From an uncultured Oscillospiraceae bacterium (lineage in GTDB: Bacteria; Bacillota; Clostridia; Oscillospirales; Oscillospiraceae): 46,017 nt of DNA. The notes under the pieces were generated by a model. It did not search any database, was not told where the DNA came from, and saw nothing but the letters and a program-made list of their open reading frames with translations. Position numbers and translations under genes: made by a program. The stretch spans positions 1 through 46,017 of the forward strand of contig CANRFN010000035.1 of the NCBI GenBank assembly GCA_947629915.1, written 5' to 3'. Within the stretch, counting starts at the first letter, position 1. Every line of letters starts with the position of its first letter. Of this stretch, positions 1 through 7,854 are shown one piece after another.

Positions 1-70
1 CTCCCAGGATCTCTGCTTACTACAGAGATCTTCTGAGAGGGGAAGTACATCCCCGATAATGCACGAAGCG

Positions 71-115
71 GCAAAAATAATCGGCCCGCCCTGCGCTGCC
101 GCAGGGCGGGCCGAT
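71..115 (-). terminator. Intrinsic terminator of the trigger-factor-like operon
   Basis: A perfect 15-bp stem (80-94 with 101-115, 6-nt loop) is followed on the minus strand by a T-rich run (71-80). It lies about 40 nt after the stop of the minus-strand gene ending at 154. Confidence 0.9.
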
Positions 116-153
116 TGCTGCTGTCTGGGGTCTGCACGGCTCCAGGCCGATGC

Positions 154-1128
154 TCAGACCACCTCGATCTTGTACTTGGGCTCGTTGTATGCGATGATGA
201 GATTGCTGAAGTACTGCTCGTACTTGCCGATCACCACATGCTCCAGGGTGGGCCCCATCTGGGCCAGCACCTCCTCATAGGGCATCTCATACTGCTCTGC
301 CATCTCGCGGAGCTCGGCAGCGCACTGCTCCTCCGTGAACGTGACGCCGTCTGCCTGGGCGTGGGTGTACCCCAGGCAGCAGAGCTTGGTGCTGTGCTCC
401 ACCATCTCGTGGAGGGCGGCATGGAGCTCGTCCCGGGAGGTGCCCTCGGGCTTGCGGAGCATCCGGCGCAAGATCTCCGCCGGTGGGATCTCCCCGCCGG
501 CCTGGGCAGAGGCCTGGGCCGCTGCGGCCTTGGCGTAGTCCACGTAGGCGCTGAACCGGAGGTGATATACCCCCTCCGCCTCGTTGATGGGGGCAAAGGT
601 GGACTTGGCCAGCACCTGCTTCTCCACATAGTCTGCAAGGATGCGGTTGCGCTCGTCCTTGGCCGCCTCGATGAGGCCGTTCTTCAGGGCGGCGGCGTAC
701 GCCTCCACGGTCTTCACATCGGGCTCACCCAGTTCCGCCACCATCGCATCGGTGAGGGCCGGGGCGACACGCCGCTTCACACTCAACACGGAGACCTGCC
801 GCAGCACGCCCTTCACCGGCATCTCTGCGGTCTCCCCCGCCTTGTGTCCCAGGAGCTGCCGCTCTGTCTCGGCGTCCAGGAAGTTGCGGCCCACGGAGAT
901 CTGTGCCTCTGCGGTGCCGCTCTCCGCCGCAGGGTCCGGCCAGGAGATGCGGACGATATCTCCCTTGCAGATACCGTCCTGCACCGGCTGGATGGTGATG
1001 TACTGCTCCGTGACCTGGGCCATCATGCCATCGATCTCACTCTGCTTGATCTGCAGGGAGAGCAGTTTCTCCGGAATGGCAACCTGCCGGAAATCAAACT
1101 CCTCAAGGAGCTGGGTTCCCAGGTTCAT
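154..1128 (-). CDS. Trigger-factor-like peptidyl-prolyl isomerase/chaperone domain protein
   Basis: About 324 residues. The middle (a GDIVRISW segment, then 'VGRNFLDAETERQLLGHKAGE') resembles a degenerate FKBP-type domain. The helical C-terminal half resembles the trigger factor C-terminal chaperone arm, with a Tyr/Glu-rich end. The N-terminal ribosome-binding domain of true trigger factor is not visible, so this is probably a trigger-factor-derived paralogue rather than tig. The ATG at 1128 overlaps the stop of the upstream TSCPD gene as ATGA, which favours this start over an ATG six bases earlier and implies translational coupling. A strong terminator follows. The function is inferred from family resemblance only; folding or holding of a partner protein is plausible. 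Confidence 0.6.
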   Translation of the reverse strand: MNLGTQLLEEFDFRQVAIPEKLLSLQIKQSEIDGMMAQVTEQYITIQPVQDGICKGDIVRISWPDPAAESGTAEAQISVGRNFLDAETERQLLGHKAGETAEMPVKGVLRQVSVLSVKRRVAPALTDAMVAELGEPDVKTVEAYAAALKNGLIEAAKDERNRILADYVEKQVLAKSTFAPINEAEGVYHLRFSAYVDYAKAAAAQASAQAGGEIPPAEILRRMLRKPEGTSRDELHAALHEMVEHSTKLCCLGYTHAQADGVTFTEEQCAAELREMAEQYEMPYEEVLAQMGPTLEHVVIGKYEQYFSNLIIAYNEPKYKIEVV

Positions 1129-1388
1129 GCGCATGCCCCCGCCAGGCAGGCCTCCACGGCCGTTGCCAGCTCGTTGGGGCAGGAGTTGCCGCCGTGGCAG
1201 TCTATGCCCTTCAGTCTGGTGATCACGTCCTCGGCCTTCATGCCCTCCGCCAGTGCGGCCACGCCCTGGGTGTTGCCCCGGCAGCCGCCGGTAAAGACCA
1301 CGTTGTGCACGATGCCGTCCACGATGTCGAAAGAGACCTCAGAGGCGCAGGTTCTACCGCCGGTCTTGTGGGTATAGTGCTTGTCCAT
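1125..1388 (-). CDS. TSCPD-domain protein of the TIGR03905 type
   Basis: An 87-residue protein with four cysteines spaced through the chain (GRTCASE, GGCRGN, GIDCHGG, NSCPNEL) and the short TSCPD-like fold signature (FDIVDGIVHNVVFTGGCRGNT, shown here in outline). This matches the family of small four-Cys TSCPD proteins common in Clostridia, whose biochemical role is unknown; TSCPD domains also occur at the ends of some ribonucleotide reductases. The start is supported by an AAGGAGG about 10 nt upstream (near 1397-1403). It is the first gene of a two-gene operon, ending in an ATGA overlap with the trigger-factor-like gene. Metal or thiol chemistry is a guess from the cysteines. Confidence 0.8.
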   Translation of the reverse strand: MDKHYTHKTGGRTCASEVSFDIVDGIVHNVVFTGGCRGNTQGVAALAEGMKAEDVITRLKGIDCHGGNSCPNELATAVEACLAGACA

Positions 1389-1647
1389 TGTATAGGTCCT
1401 CCTTAGTATTGGTTACTTTGGATGTACGCCGCCGGCATGGGTACGCTGTCTCAGAGAAGCCGCGCTCCCCGGATACCGGCAGCCAGGGATTCACAGCTGT
1501 AAGGATACCACAGAACCGCCGCAAAATCCACCACCACTTTGGCACCATTTCAGGCAGAATGTGCACGAAACAGCACATGGCGGGGAACTGCCCCGGTTTG
1601 TACGGCAAATCAGAAAAAAGAAGAGCCACCGCCGGTCCAAACCGGCG
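1389..1647. other. Intergenic region upstream of the TSCPD gene
   Basis: It holds the ribosome site of the minus-strand TSCPD gene. No convincing promoter or conserved gene is visible; the short ORFs on both strands have random-looking composition. Confidence 0.5.
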
Positions 1648-1652
1648 GTGGC
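1612..1652 (-). terminator. Strong terminator-like hairpin with minus-strand T-run
   Basis: A perfect 12-bp stem (1625-1636 with 1641-1652) has a 4-nt loop. On the minus strand it is followed by TCTTCTTTTTT. It would end a minus-strand transcript starting somewhere before 1800, where no convincing minus-strand protein gene is seen. Confidence 0.7.
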
Positions 1653-1758
1653 AACCAGAGCGATCCTGGTGTGGCTGCTCACATTCCTAGTATCGTTCCT
1701 GGCTAGTTTCTTGGCTAACATCGGAGCTGTAGTCTTCGAGCGCTGTCTCGGCAGCTAA
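1648..1758 (+). CDS. Candidate small hydrophobic peptide (36 aa)
   Basis: From a GTG at 1648 the frame reads a short basic start, then one strongly hydrophobic helix (ILVWLLTFLVSFLASFLANI) and a short polar tail ending CLGS. It would be a single-pass membrane peptide of the size of type I toxins or small regulatory membrane proteins, but no named family is recognised. No good ribosome site precedes the GTG, and the start codon lies inside the 3' arm of the hairpin at 1625-1652. A second 7-bp hairpin (1772-1778 with 1785-1791) follows the stop. The frame is open further upstream to 1561. The hydrophobic run may be chance, and the opposite strand may carry an RNA instead. Confidence 0.3.
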   Translation: MATRAILVWLLTFLVSFLASFLANIGAVVFERCLGS

Positions 1759-1910
1759 GCCAAAACCGCAGGGGTGGGAGGCCACCCACCCTTGCATGTT
1801 AAAAACACCACGTCTGGCCGATTAAGTCAACAGGGAATTGAACTTTTCCTCAGGACAGTCCGCAGACACGAGACATTCAGAAAATCAGTGCCTTTTTCCA
1901 CATTTTGATC

Positions 1911-1938
1911 TTGAATTCAGACGGAAACATGATAGACT
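1911..1938 (+). promoter_or_regulatory. Possible promoter of the hybrid histidine kinase gene
   Basis: TTGAAT (1911-1916), a 16-bp spacer and TAGACT (1933-1938), about 120 bp before the chosen start. The match is modest. Confidence 0.35.
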
Positions 1939-2056
1939 ACAGGAGAAGTATCGTGGGGTTTTGCCCGTTGCCCCGCAGGAACAGGGAAGTCGCTGCCGGC
2001 CGCTCTTATGGCAGCGGGCATTCCAACTCTACTTGTACCACGATGAGGTGAACACA

Positions 2057-4096
2057 GTGGAACACGATCAGAATCGCTTTCAATTGGACGAGGTGATGTC
2101 CGGGATTCCCGGCGGTTTCTTCATCTACCACGCAGACGGCGATGAGGAGCTCATCTATGCCAACAACGAGGTGCTGTACCTCTATAAGTGCGAGACCATG
2201 GAGCAGTTCCGCACCCTCGTGGGCAACTCGTTCCGGGGAATGGTACACCCGGACGACCTGGAGGAAGTGGAGCGCAGCATAACGGAGCAGATCGCAGGCG
2301 GCGAGCGGAACCTGGACTACGTGGAGTACCGCATCCGCTGCCTGGACGGCGAGGTGCGCTGGGTAGAGGACTTCGGCCACTTTGTGCGCAGCGATGCGTA
2401 CGGCGGGGTGTTCTATGTCTTCATCAGCGATGTCACGGACAAGATGCTGAACCACACCCGCCGGGAGGAGATCATGAACCAGGAGATGCGGGACAACGAG
2501 CTGCTGCGCACCGCGCTGCAGAGCACCGCATATTCCTACAAGGAAGTCTACATTCTGGACCTGGTGAACAACTACTACCGCATGATCTACCCGGACAACC
2601 ACAACGCCGCCGCCCGGGGCAACTACAAAGACCTGCTGCAGGTCCGCGTGGCCAACATCGACACGGTGAAAGACACAGCTGAGGATCCCCGGGTCTTCAT
2701 GCAGCCGGAGCAGATTCAGAAGACCCTGCTCCACAAGAACGTGGCGGAGTACCGGTATCTCCGCAATCTGCCAGAGGGCGGGCAGGAGTGGTTCGCGGTG
2801 GCCTTCACGGTGAACGAGCGGGTGAACGGGGTTCCCATCTCCGCGGTGATGGCGGTGCGCAGCATCGAGCAGCTCATCCGCAGCGAGGAGCAGCAGAACG
2901 CCATCTTGAAAGACGCCCTGGCCCAGGCGCAGCAGGCCAACGCGGCCAAGAACATGTTCCTGGCAAACATGTCCCACGACATCCGCACCCCCATGAACGC
3001 CATCATCGGCTTCTCCTCCCTGCTGGAGAACGAGGCGGAGCACCCGGACAAGGTGCGCCAGTACGCCCAGCGGATCACATCATCCAGCCGCCACCTTTTG
3101 GGGCTCATCAACGATGTGTTGGACATGAGCCGGATCGAGAGCGGCAAGATGGCCCTCTCCATTGCCCCGCTGTCTCTCCGCGCCTTCCTGGACGAGATCT
3201 CCACCATCATGCTGCCCCAGGCCCAACGGAAAGAGCAGTCTCTCACCTTCCTCATCCAGGACAGCGTGCCGGACGGCATTGAGGCAGACCACCTGCGGCT
3301 GGAGCAGGTGCTCATCAACCTGCTTTCCAACGCGGTGAAGTACACCCAGGAGGGCGGCACCATCACCCTGGATGTGCTGGAGTGCCCCCAGCGGTCCAGC
3401 AACTACGTACATCTGCAGTTTGTGGTCTCGGACAACGGCATTGGCATGACCGAGGAATTCCAGAAGACCATTTTCGACCCCTTCACCCGGGAGGTGAGCT
3501 CCCTCACCAACAAGGTACAGGGCACAGGCCTGGGCATGGCCATCACCCGCAACCTGGTGCAGCTCATGGGCGGCACCATCTCGGTGGAGAGCGTGAAGGA
3601 CCAGGGCAGCACCTTCACTGTGGACCTGGAGTTCTCCCTGGCAACCGAGATGGAGGCGCCGGAACCTGTCCCCCAGGAGCCGGAGGAGGAAAACCTTCTG
3701 GCGGGCAAGCGCATCCTCGCCGCTGAGGACAACGAGATCAACGCCGAGATTTTGGGAGAGGTACTCCACATGGAGGGCATCCTCTACGACATCGCCCCGG
3801 ACGGCGTGGAGGCGGTGGACATGTTCCTGCAGTCCGCTCCAGGATACTACGACATGATCCTGATGGATGTGCAGATGCCCCGGATGAACGGCTACGAGGC
3901 GGCCAAGGCCATCCGCGCCAGTTCCCACCCGGACGCCAGTTCCATCCCCATCATCGCCATGACAGCCAACGCCTTCTCCGAGGACGTGCAGATGGCGCTG
4001 CAGAGCGGCATGAACGAGCACATCGCCAAGCCCATCGACATCGCAGCCCTGCATGTCGCCTTCCAGCGGCTGCTGGGTCCCCGTGACAATCCCTGA
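2057..4096 (+). CDS. Hybrid sensor histidine kinase/response regulator
   Basis: About 679 residues from a GTG at 2057, chosen because GAGGTG lies 6 nt upstream and because the 73 codons before it (frame open from 1838) look non-coding. Order: an N-terminal PAS domain (about 10-130), a second sensor-like segment, a short coiled linker, HisKA with the phosphorylated His in NMSHDIRTPMNAI (His307), HATPase_c with N box (LLSNAVKYT), G1 (VSDNGIGM) and G2 (GTGLGMAI), then a receiver domain with EDN acid pocket and phosphoacceptor Asp in LMDVQMP (Asp604). No transmembrane segment is seen, so it is probably a cytosolic sensor. No output domain or adjacent response regulator is present, so the downstream partner is unknown. 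The gene is a single transcription unit. Confidence 0.92.
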   Translation: MEHDQNRFQLDEVMSGIPGGFFIYHADGDEELIYANNEVLYLYKCETMEQFRTLVGNSFRGMVHPDDLEEVERSITEQIAGGERNLDYVEYRIRCLDGEVRWVEDFGHFVRSDAYGGVFYVFISDVTDKMLNHTRREEIMNQEMRDNELLRTALQSTAYSYKEVYILDLVNNYYRMIYPDNHNAAARGNYKDLLQVRVANIDTVKDTAEDPRVFMQPEQIQKTLLHKNVAEYRYLRNLPEGGQEWFAVAFTVNERVNGVPISAVMAVRSIEQLIRSEEQQNAILKDALAQAQQANAAKNMFLANMSHDIRTPMNAIIGFSSLLENEAEHPDKVRQYAQRITSSSRHLLGLINDVLDMSRIESGKMALSIAPLSLRAFLDEISTIMLPQAQRKEQSLTFLIQDSVPDGIEADHLRLEQVLINLLSNAVKYTQEGGTITLDVLECPQRSSNYVHLQFVVSDNGIGMTEEFQKTIFDPFTREVSSLTNKVQGTGLGMAITRNLVQLMGGTISVESVKDQGSTFTVDLEFSLATEMEAPEPVPQEPEEENLLAGKRILAAEDNEINAEILGEVLHMEGILYDIAPDGVEAVDMFLQSAPGYYDMILMDVQMPRMNGYEAAKAIRASSHPDASSIPIIAMTANAFSEDVQMALQSGMNEHIAKPIDIAALHVAFQRLLGPRDNP

Positions 4097-4130
4097 GCAA
4101 ATTCTCGGGATGACTGGAGGATAATTCACC

Positions 4131-4652
4131 ATGCTGTGTGTTATCGCAAAGCTCGATGAGCCCGCTACAGAAACCCTTGCGGCGATACGGAAGATTGCAT
4201 TTACTGATTTCTCCCCCTCAAATCCGTTGCACGGGCACATTACACTTGCCACCTACATTGGAGATAGCGAGGCTGGATTTGTGGAATTCTGTATGCATCT
4301 ATTTGAGGGGCTTTCGCCTTTTCCCGTGGAGTACAAAAGGATTGAGGTTTTAGAGGGAACTCCAGATAGTCCACCAATCATCGTTGCCTCTCCGGAGAGG
4401 GCAGGATCATTGGAAGAAGTACACAGGCGCATTGCGGCAGCGTATGGCAGCTCCCTCAACCAATGGACGCAAATGGACAGTTGGTATCCTCACACCACGT
4501 TGCTGTATAGGCCGGGCGTGGATCTACATCCAATATGCTGTAGAATGGCGGCATCATTTGTTCCATTTTCAACGCACATTCGCAAAATCGAGTTTTCCCG
4601 TGTCCTTGAATCAGGGTATGAAATCATCGGCCAGGTTGAGCTATCCGCCTGA
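4131..4652 (+). CDS. 2H phosphoesterase (2'-5' RNA ligase family)
   Basis: A 173-residue protein with both signature motifs of the 2H superfamily, HGHITLATY (N-terminal) and YPHTTLLY (about residue 120), and the usual length. Members hydrolyse or form 2',3'-cyclic or 2'-5' phosphodiester bonds in RNA or nucleotides; the substrate here is unknown. The ATG is supported by GGAGGA about 10 nt upstream. It begins 34 bp after the histidine kinase, but base composition drops (lower GC), suggesting this gene starts a transferred patch reaching to about 6.96 kb. Confidence 0.85.
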   Translation: MLCVIAKLDEPATETLAAIRKIAFTDFSPSNPLHGHITLATYIGDSEAGFVEFCMHLFEGLSPFPVEYKRIEVLEGTPDSPPIIVASPERAGSLEEVHRRIAAAYGSSLNQWTQMDSWYPHTTLLYRPGVDLHPICCRMAASFVPFSTHIRKIEFSRVLESGYEIIGQVELSA

Positions 4653-4723
4653 AGTTCCGAGAGAAAAAGGAAAATAAGCTAATATTGACGTGTGGAATTT
4701 TAAAAAAGGCGGGTGCATAAGGC

Positions 4724-5269
4724 ATGACAAAGAACGCAATTGCTTTAATTTTGTTTTCAGCAATGCTTATAATTGGAATCATGGTATGCCTTATTTGCAA
4801 TATCGCAATATCCGGCAGTTTGACATGGTCTCTCATCCCGGTCTGTTCCATCGTTTTTGCCTGGCTCGTATCTTTTCCAAGTATCGTGTTGGGAAAGAGA
4901 GGGCTGGCTGCAAGCCTACTATCACTCAGCATCTTTATCTTCCCCTATCTGTTTTTGTTAGGCATTTTCACAGAAGTGAAGGAAGTCTTTTCGGTTGGTG
5001 CAGCAGTGGCGGCAGCTGCAATCGTGTTTCTGTGGATCTTGGCTGCAGCTTTTGCCCGCATCGGAAAGACAAGGAAATGCGTTGCATTGGGAGTCTCTTT
5101 TTTGTTTGCCATCCCATTCGTGCTTATCGTCAACGTAATGCTAAACCAAATGGTGGGGAGTCCCATTTTAGATATGTGGGATGTGCTGTCCATCTTTGTG
5201 TTGCTGATATCCGCACTGGTTTCTTTTTCCTGCGACTATGTCAAAAGAAAGGGCTCGCTGAAACAATAG
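4724..5269 (+). CDS. Polytopic membrane protein of unknown function
   Basis: 181 residues with about five to six hydrophobic helices (residues 5-30, 33-55, 60-82, 92-112, 122-142, 150-172) and a short basic C-terminus (VKRKGSLKQ). No enzyme motif is visible. The start ATG has a weak ribosome site (AAAGGCGGG about 13 nt upstream). The last 70 nt of the gene plus about 50 nt of its 3' flank recur as a diverged direct repeat at 6111-6228, so part of the gene was once duplicated. Its GC content is lower than that of the surrounding chromosome. Confidence 0.65.
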   Translation: MTKNAIALILFSAMLIIGIMVCLICNIAISGSLTWSLIPVCSIVFAWLVSFPSIVLGKRGLAASLLSLSIFIFPYLFLLGIFTEVKEVFSVGAAVAAAAIVFLWILAAAFARIGKTRKCVALGVSFLFAIPFVLIVNVMLNQMVGSPILDMWDVLSIFVLLISALVSFSCDYVKRKGSLKQ

Positions 5270-5320
5270 ATCGAAGTTCAGGTCTGCCCGTTCTTTATCT
5301 CACGCAGACAAATGCTCCCG
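5201..5320 (+). repeat. Direct repeat copy A (3' end of membrane-protein gene plus flank)
   Basis: 120 nt that align with 6111-6228 with only a few mismatches and small gaps. Shared blocks include CTGCGACTATG, GCTGAAACAATAGATCG, TCAGGTCTGCCCG and ATGCTCCCG. The repeat spans the stop codon at 5267-5269. Confidence 0.85.
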
Positions 5321-5471
5321 ATCCGACCTTGGCAAATTGGAGGAGCTGAGATTTCGACTCACGAGAAGCTCCGATATGTTAGATGAATTCAATAAATTGA
5401 CCAATGAGTACGAGACCCTGATTAAGGATAGGCGCAAAGTGTTGTGCTTTGATATCAAGGACGTAAGGAGA

Positions 5472-6036
5472 ATGATTTACGCTTCATTTAAGGGCATCTC
5501 GTGAACCACCTGATTTTGATATAGATGAAGAGTTCGACAAAATTCTGATAGATGACAGGCCAATCGTGCGCAAGATAGTGAAAGACATTGAACAGGGAGA
5601 GTACCTATCGCCATATTATTTTCGCGACAAATTTGGTGGCGACCATGAGATCTGGAATCTGAGTACAGGAAGCAAAGCAGCTCTTTTGATAGCGCTCCGT
5701 CCAGAAATGAAGATAAGCCTGATAGGATGCGGGTATAATGTAATTGGGTTTATTTTGAAATATATGAAAGAAGGCCATATCACGGTACATCCGTATATCT
5801 GCGACTGGGCCATCTACCGGTTGGGGGATGATACGAGCTGCGATGTTGAACTGGAAGGATACCGCTTCACGGACATCTCGAAACTGAACGAATATCTCAC
5901 CGAGTATTGGCCCAATCCGCTTCCCTATCGCTCTGATGGCATCGAGGAGCTGGAGCCCCACGACCTCTCCTTCTATGAGCGGTTTCTGAACAAGCCTGGA
6001 TTTCCACCACTTGGCACAAGAATCGAGGGAGTCTGA
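5472..6036 (+). pseudogene. DUF4869-like gene broken by a frameshift near its start
   Basis: The main open frame (from about 5476; usable GTG at 5566) ends at 6036 and reads DIDEEFDKILID..., then LSTGSKAALLIALRPE and GCGYNVIGFILKY, a pattern like the SGGxKxLILM / CGDNCxxWILK core of DUF4869 proteins. A matching N-terminus (MIYASFKGIS) lies in another frame starting with the ATG at 5472 and hits TGA at 5502; one missing base near 5499 would join both into one protein. Between 5310 and 5471 the frame of that ATG also reads a helical stretch (LEELRFRLTRSSDML) that looks like the tail of another degraded gene. If the GTG at 5566 were used, a truncated 156-residue protein could be made. Function unknown. 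Confidence 0.5.
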
Positions 6037-6054
6037 GTGCATTCTGTCCTCCGG

Positions 6055-6105
6055 GGATACAGGAAATCAGTGATTCAGGCTCTGTACCGTATTTCCCCTG
6101 TATCC
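6055..6105. repeat. Imperfect inverted repeat after the DUF4869-like gene
   Basis: GGATACAGGAAAT (6055-6067) pairs with ATTTCCCCTGTATCC (6091-6105), with a two-base bulge and a 23-nt loop. It may be a weak terminator; no T-run follows. Confidence 0.4.
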
Positions 6106-6110
6106 GTGTA

Positions 6111-6228
6111 TTGCTGCTATCCGCACTGTTTTCTTTTCCTGCGACTATGCCAAGAGAAAAGCACGCTGAAACAATAGATCGGATTTCAGGTCTGCCCGCT
6201 CTCCATCGCACGCAGGCGCATGCTCCCG
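6111..6228 (+). repeat. Direct repeat copy B (relic of the membrane-protein gene 3' end)
   Basis: Diverged copy of 5201-5320 without the upstream 470 bp of the gene. It encodes nothing by itself and marks a partial duplication or a recombination join. Confidence 0.85.
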
Positions 6229-6296
6229 TTCACTCGAATCGTCCGCCCCCTGACGTGAGAGCTCGTCTGCGGCTTTCAACATCCTCTCATGCAAGC

Positions 6297-6330
6297 GCTC
6301 TGGCGATCTCCCATCGCCAGAGCATTTTCT
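6297..6330 (+). terminator. Intrinsic terminator
   Basis: GCTCTGGCGAT (6297-6307) pairs with ATCGCCAGAGC (6313-6323) over a 5-nt loop, followed by ATTTTCT. It separates the relic region from the acetyltransferase promoter. Confidence 0.8.
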
Positions 6331-6374
6331 GCTCGGCCTGGACCGCAATTCCTTTGACCAGCTCCACAAGGCCA

Positions 6375-6403
6375 TTGGCCTCTCCCGATCTGTGTGGTAT
6401 ACT
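6375..6403 (+). promoter_or_regulatory. Promoter of the GNAT acetyltransferase
   Basis: TTGGCC (6375-6380), 17-bp spacer, TATACT (6398-6403), 56 bp before the start codon. Confidence 0.65.
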
Positions 6404-6458
6404 GTCTCATGCAGAGCAAGTGACGATCCAACAAATGGTGTCTGGAGGAAATCGTGAT

Positions 6459-6959
6459 ATGAGACTGAGACCTTACATACCAAGCAAGGACTTTCAACAT
6501 CTAGCAGGATGGATAGACAACGAGAGAGATCATGCGCTATGGTGCGCAAACAATTTCCCGTATCCTGTCTCGGCAACCGCATTTCACAACTTTTTGGAGA
6601 ATACTATGGAGCGGTGGATGGCCTGCCCGTTTGTTGCCACAGATGAACGCGGCAACAGGATTGGTTTTTTTAGATACGCCTTGAACACAGAGAGCAACGA
6701 AGGCTTTTTGGCGTCTGTGATTGTGGACGCCAAGCTGCGTGGGAAAGGCTATGGAAAAGAAATGATACAGCTCGCCTTACGGTATGCGTTTGAACTGACG
6801 GGTGCTGAATTGGTCCAGCTGAATGTTTTCAATGAGAACGCACGCGCAAAACGCTGCTACGAAAGAATAGGCTTCATTGAAAGATACGTTGAAAAAGACG
6901 TGTTTGCATACAAAGACGAGCTGTGGAGCAGATGTAACCTGACAATTTCAAAGCACTAA
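6459..6959 (+). CDS. GNAT family N-acetyltransferase
   Basis: 166 residues from ATG 6459, with GGAGG at 6444-6448; the frame is open further upstream but that part overlaps the terminator and promoter. The acetyl-CoA binding signature is clear (VIVDAKLRGKGYGKEM, with the R-G-K-G-Y-G loop), followed by the typical C-terminal 'NVFNENARAKRCYERIGF' strand-helix. This resembles RimJ/RimL-type acetyltransferases acting on amino groups of proteins or small molecules. The substrate is unknown. It is probably monocistronic, with its own promoter, in the low-GC accessory patch. Confidence 0.88.
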   Translation: MRLRPYIPSKDFQHLAGWIDNERDHALWCANNFPYPVSATAFHNFLENTMERWMACPFVATDERGNRIGFFRYALNTESNEGFLASVIVDAKLRGKGYGKEMIQLALRYAFELTGAELVQLNVFNENARAKRCYERIGFIERYVEKDVFAYKDELWSRCNLTISKH

Positions 6960-7017
6960 AATTTTAATTTGTCCAGACGTATATTGGAACGGGACAGCGT
7001 GTACAGGGGGCAAGCAT

Positions 7018-7686
7018 ATGGAGAGCGGTATCTCAATTGGAGAGGGCGCCGTTTGGGTCCTCGCATGGTTCGGCTTCATGCTGCTGTATACCCTTTTGGA
7101 TGTGGCGGTGTGGAGGAAGATTGCACCCAGATCCGCGAAGTTGCTGCGTCTGATCTCTGTCGTCCTCTGCATGGGATGCTTCTGGATGCTGCTGCAGACG
7201 AAAGCCCATTTTCAGCTGGACTTGTCCCACGGCGTCTCGCCTCTGGGAATCCTCCTGGCAGTCCTCTGCGCTGGTGTCCTGTACTGTCTTCTGGACAGAT
7301 GCTTGGACCCCATTTTTGAGAGGATGCTGCCGGGCAGCGAGGAGCGCTATCAGGAGACCTTGCAGTCGCTGCGTGAGGCGCCGGTCACCAGCTTCCTGCA
7401 AGTCTGTGTCCTGGCGCCGATGATGGAAGAACTCCTGATGCGGGGCTTTCTGTTGGGCGGACTGTCCCTCCGCTACGGGAACACAGCAGCACTTCTCCTG
7501 TCTTCGGTAGTCTTCGCGCTGCTCCACTTCAACATGGTGCAGACGCTCTCTGCGCTGACCTGCGGCCTCGTCTTAGGGCTGCTATATCTGGAGACCGGCT
7601 CGGTCCTCTGCCGCATTACGGCGCACGCAAGCTATAATGCGATCTTCTTCTTTACCATGATTCTGCCGCGCCGCAGAGAGTCATAG
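7018..7686 (+). CDS. CPBP family intramembrane metalloprotease
   Basis: 222 residues with about six to seven hydrophobic segments and all CPBP (Abi) motifs: EELLMRG (Glu137, Glu138, Arg142), FALLHFN (His170) and HASYN (His203, Asn207), which form the membrane-embedded metal site of Rce1/CPBP glutamic proteases. Roles in this family include CAAX-like processing, peptide self-immunity and anti-sigma control; nothing nearby fixes the choice. The ATG at 7018 has a G-rich ribosome site (CAGGGGGC) about 8 nt upstream. It follows the acetyltransferase by 58 bp. Confidence 0.88.
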   Translation: MESGISIGEGAVWVLAWFGFMLLYTLLDVAVWRKIAPRSAKLLRLISVVLCMGCFWMLLQTKAHFQLDLSHGVSPLGILLAVLCAGVLYCLLDRCLDPIFERMLPGSEERYQETLQSLREAPVTSFLQVCVLAPMMEELLMRGFLLGGLSLRYGNTAALLLSSVVFALLHFNMVQTLSALTCGLVLGLLYLETGSVLCRITAHASYNAIFFFTMILPRRRES

Positions 7687-7854
7687 GCGGCTGCGGGAGT
7701 ATGGGGAATAGAGGATCTCCGTCTGCCGCAGCAAAGGCGTACAGGCGCAAGCACATCTCCAACAAGCACGCACAGAACGATCCGCCGGTAGGGGTCCTTT
7801 ACCCCTGTCGTTGGACGGTATCCTGTCACATAGCGTGGCTGAGCACCTCGATCT

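Noticed and set aside
1838..2056. 73-codon N-terminal extension of the histidine kinase
   Set aside because: No ribosome site at 1838, odd composition and no domain, while a GTG with a good site lies just before the PAS domain.
6111..6458. Extended N-terminus of the GNAT protein
   Set aside because: It covers the direct-repeat relic, a terminator and the promoter. The ribosome site and family alignment point to 6459.
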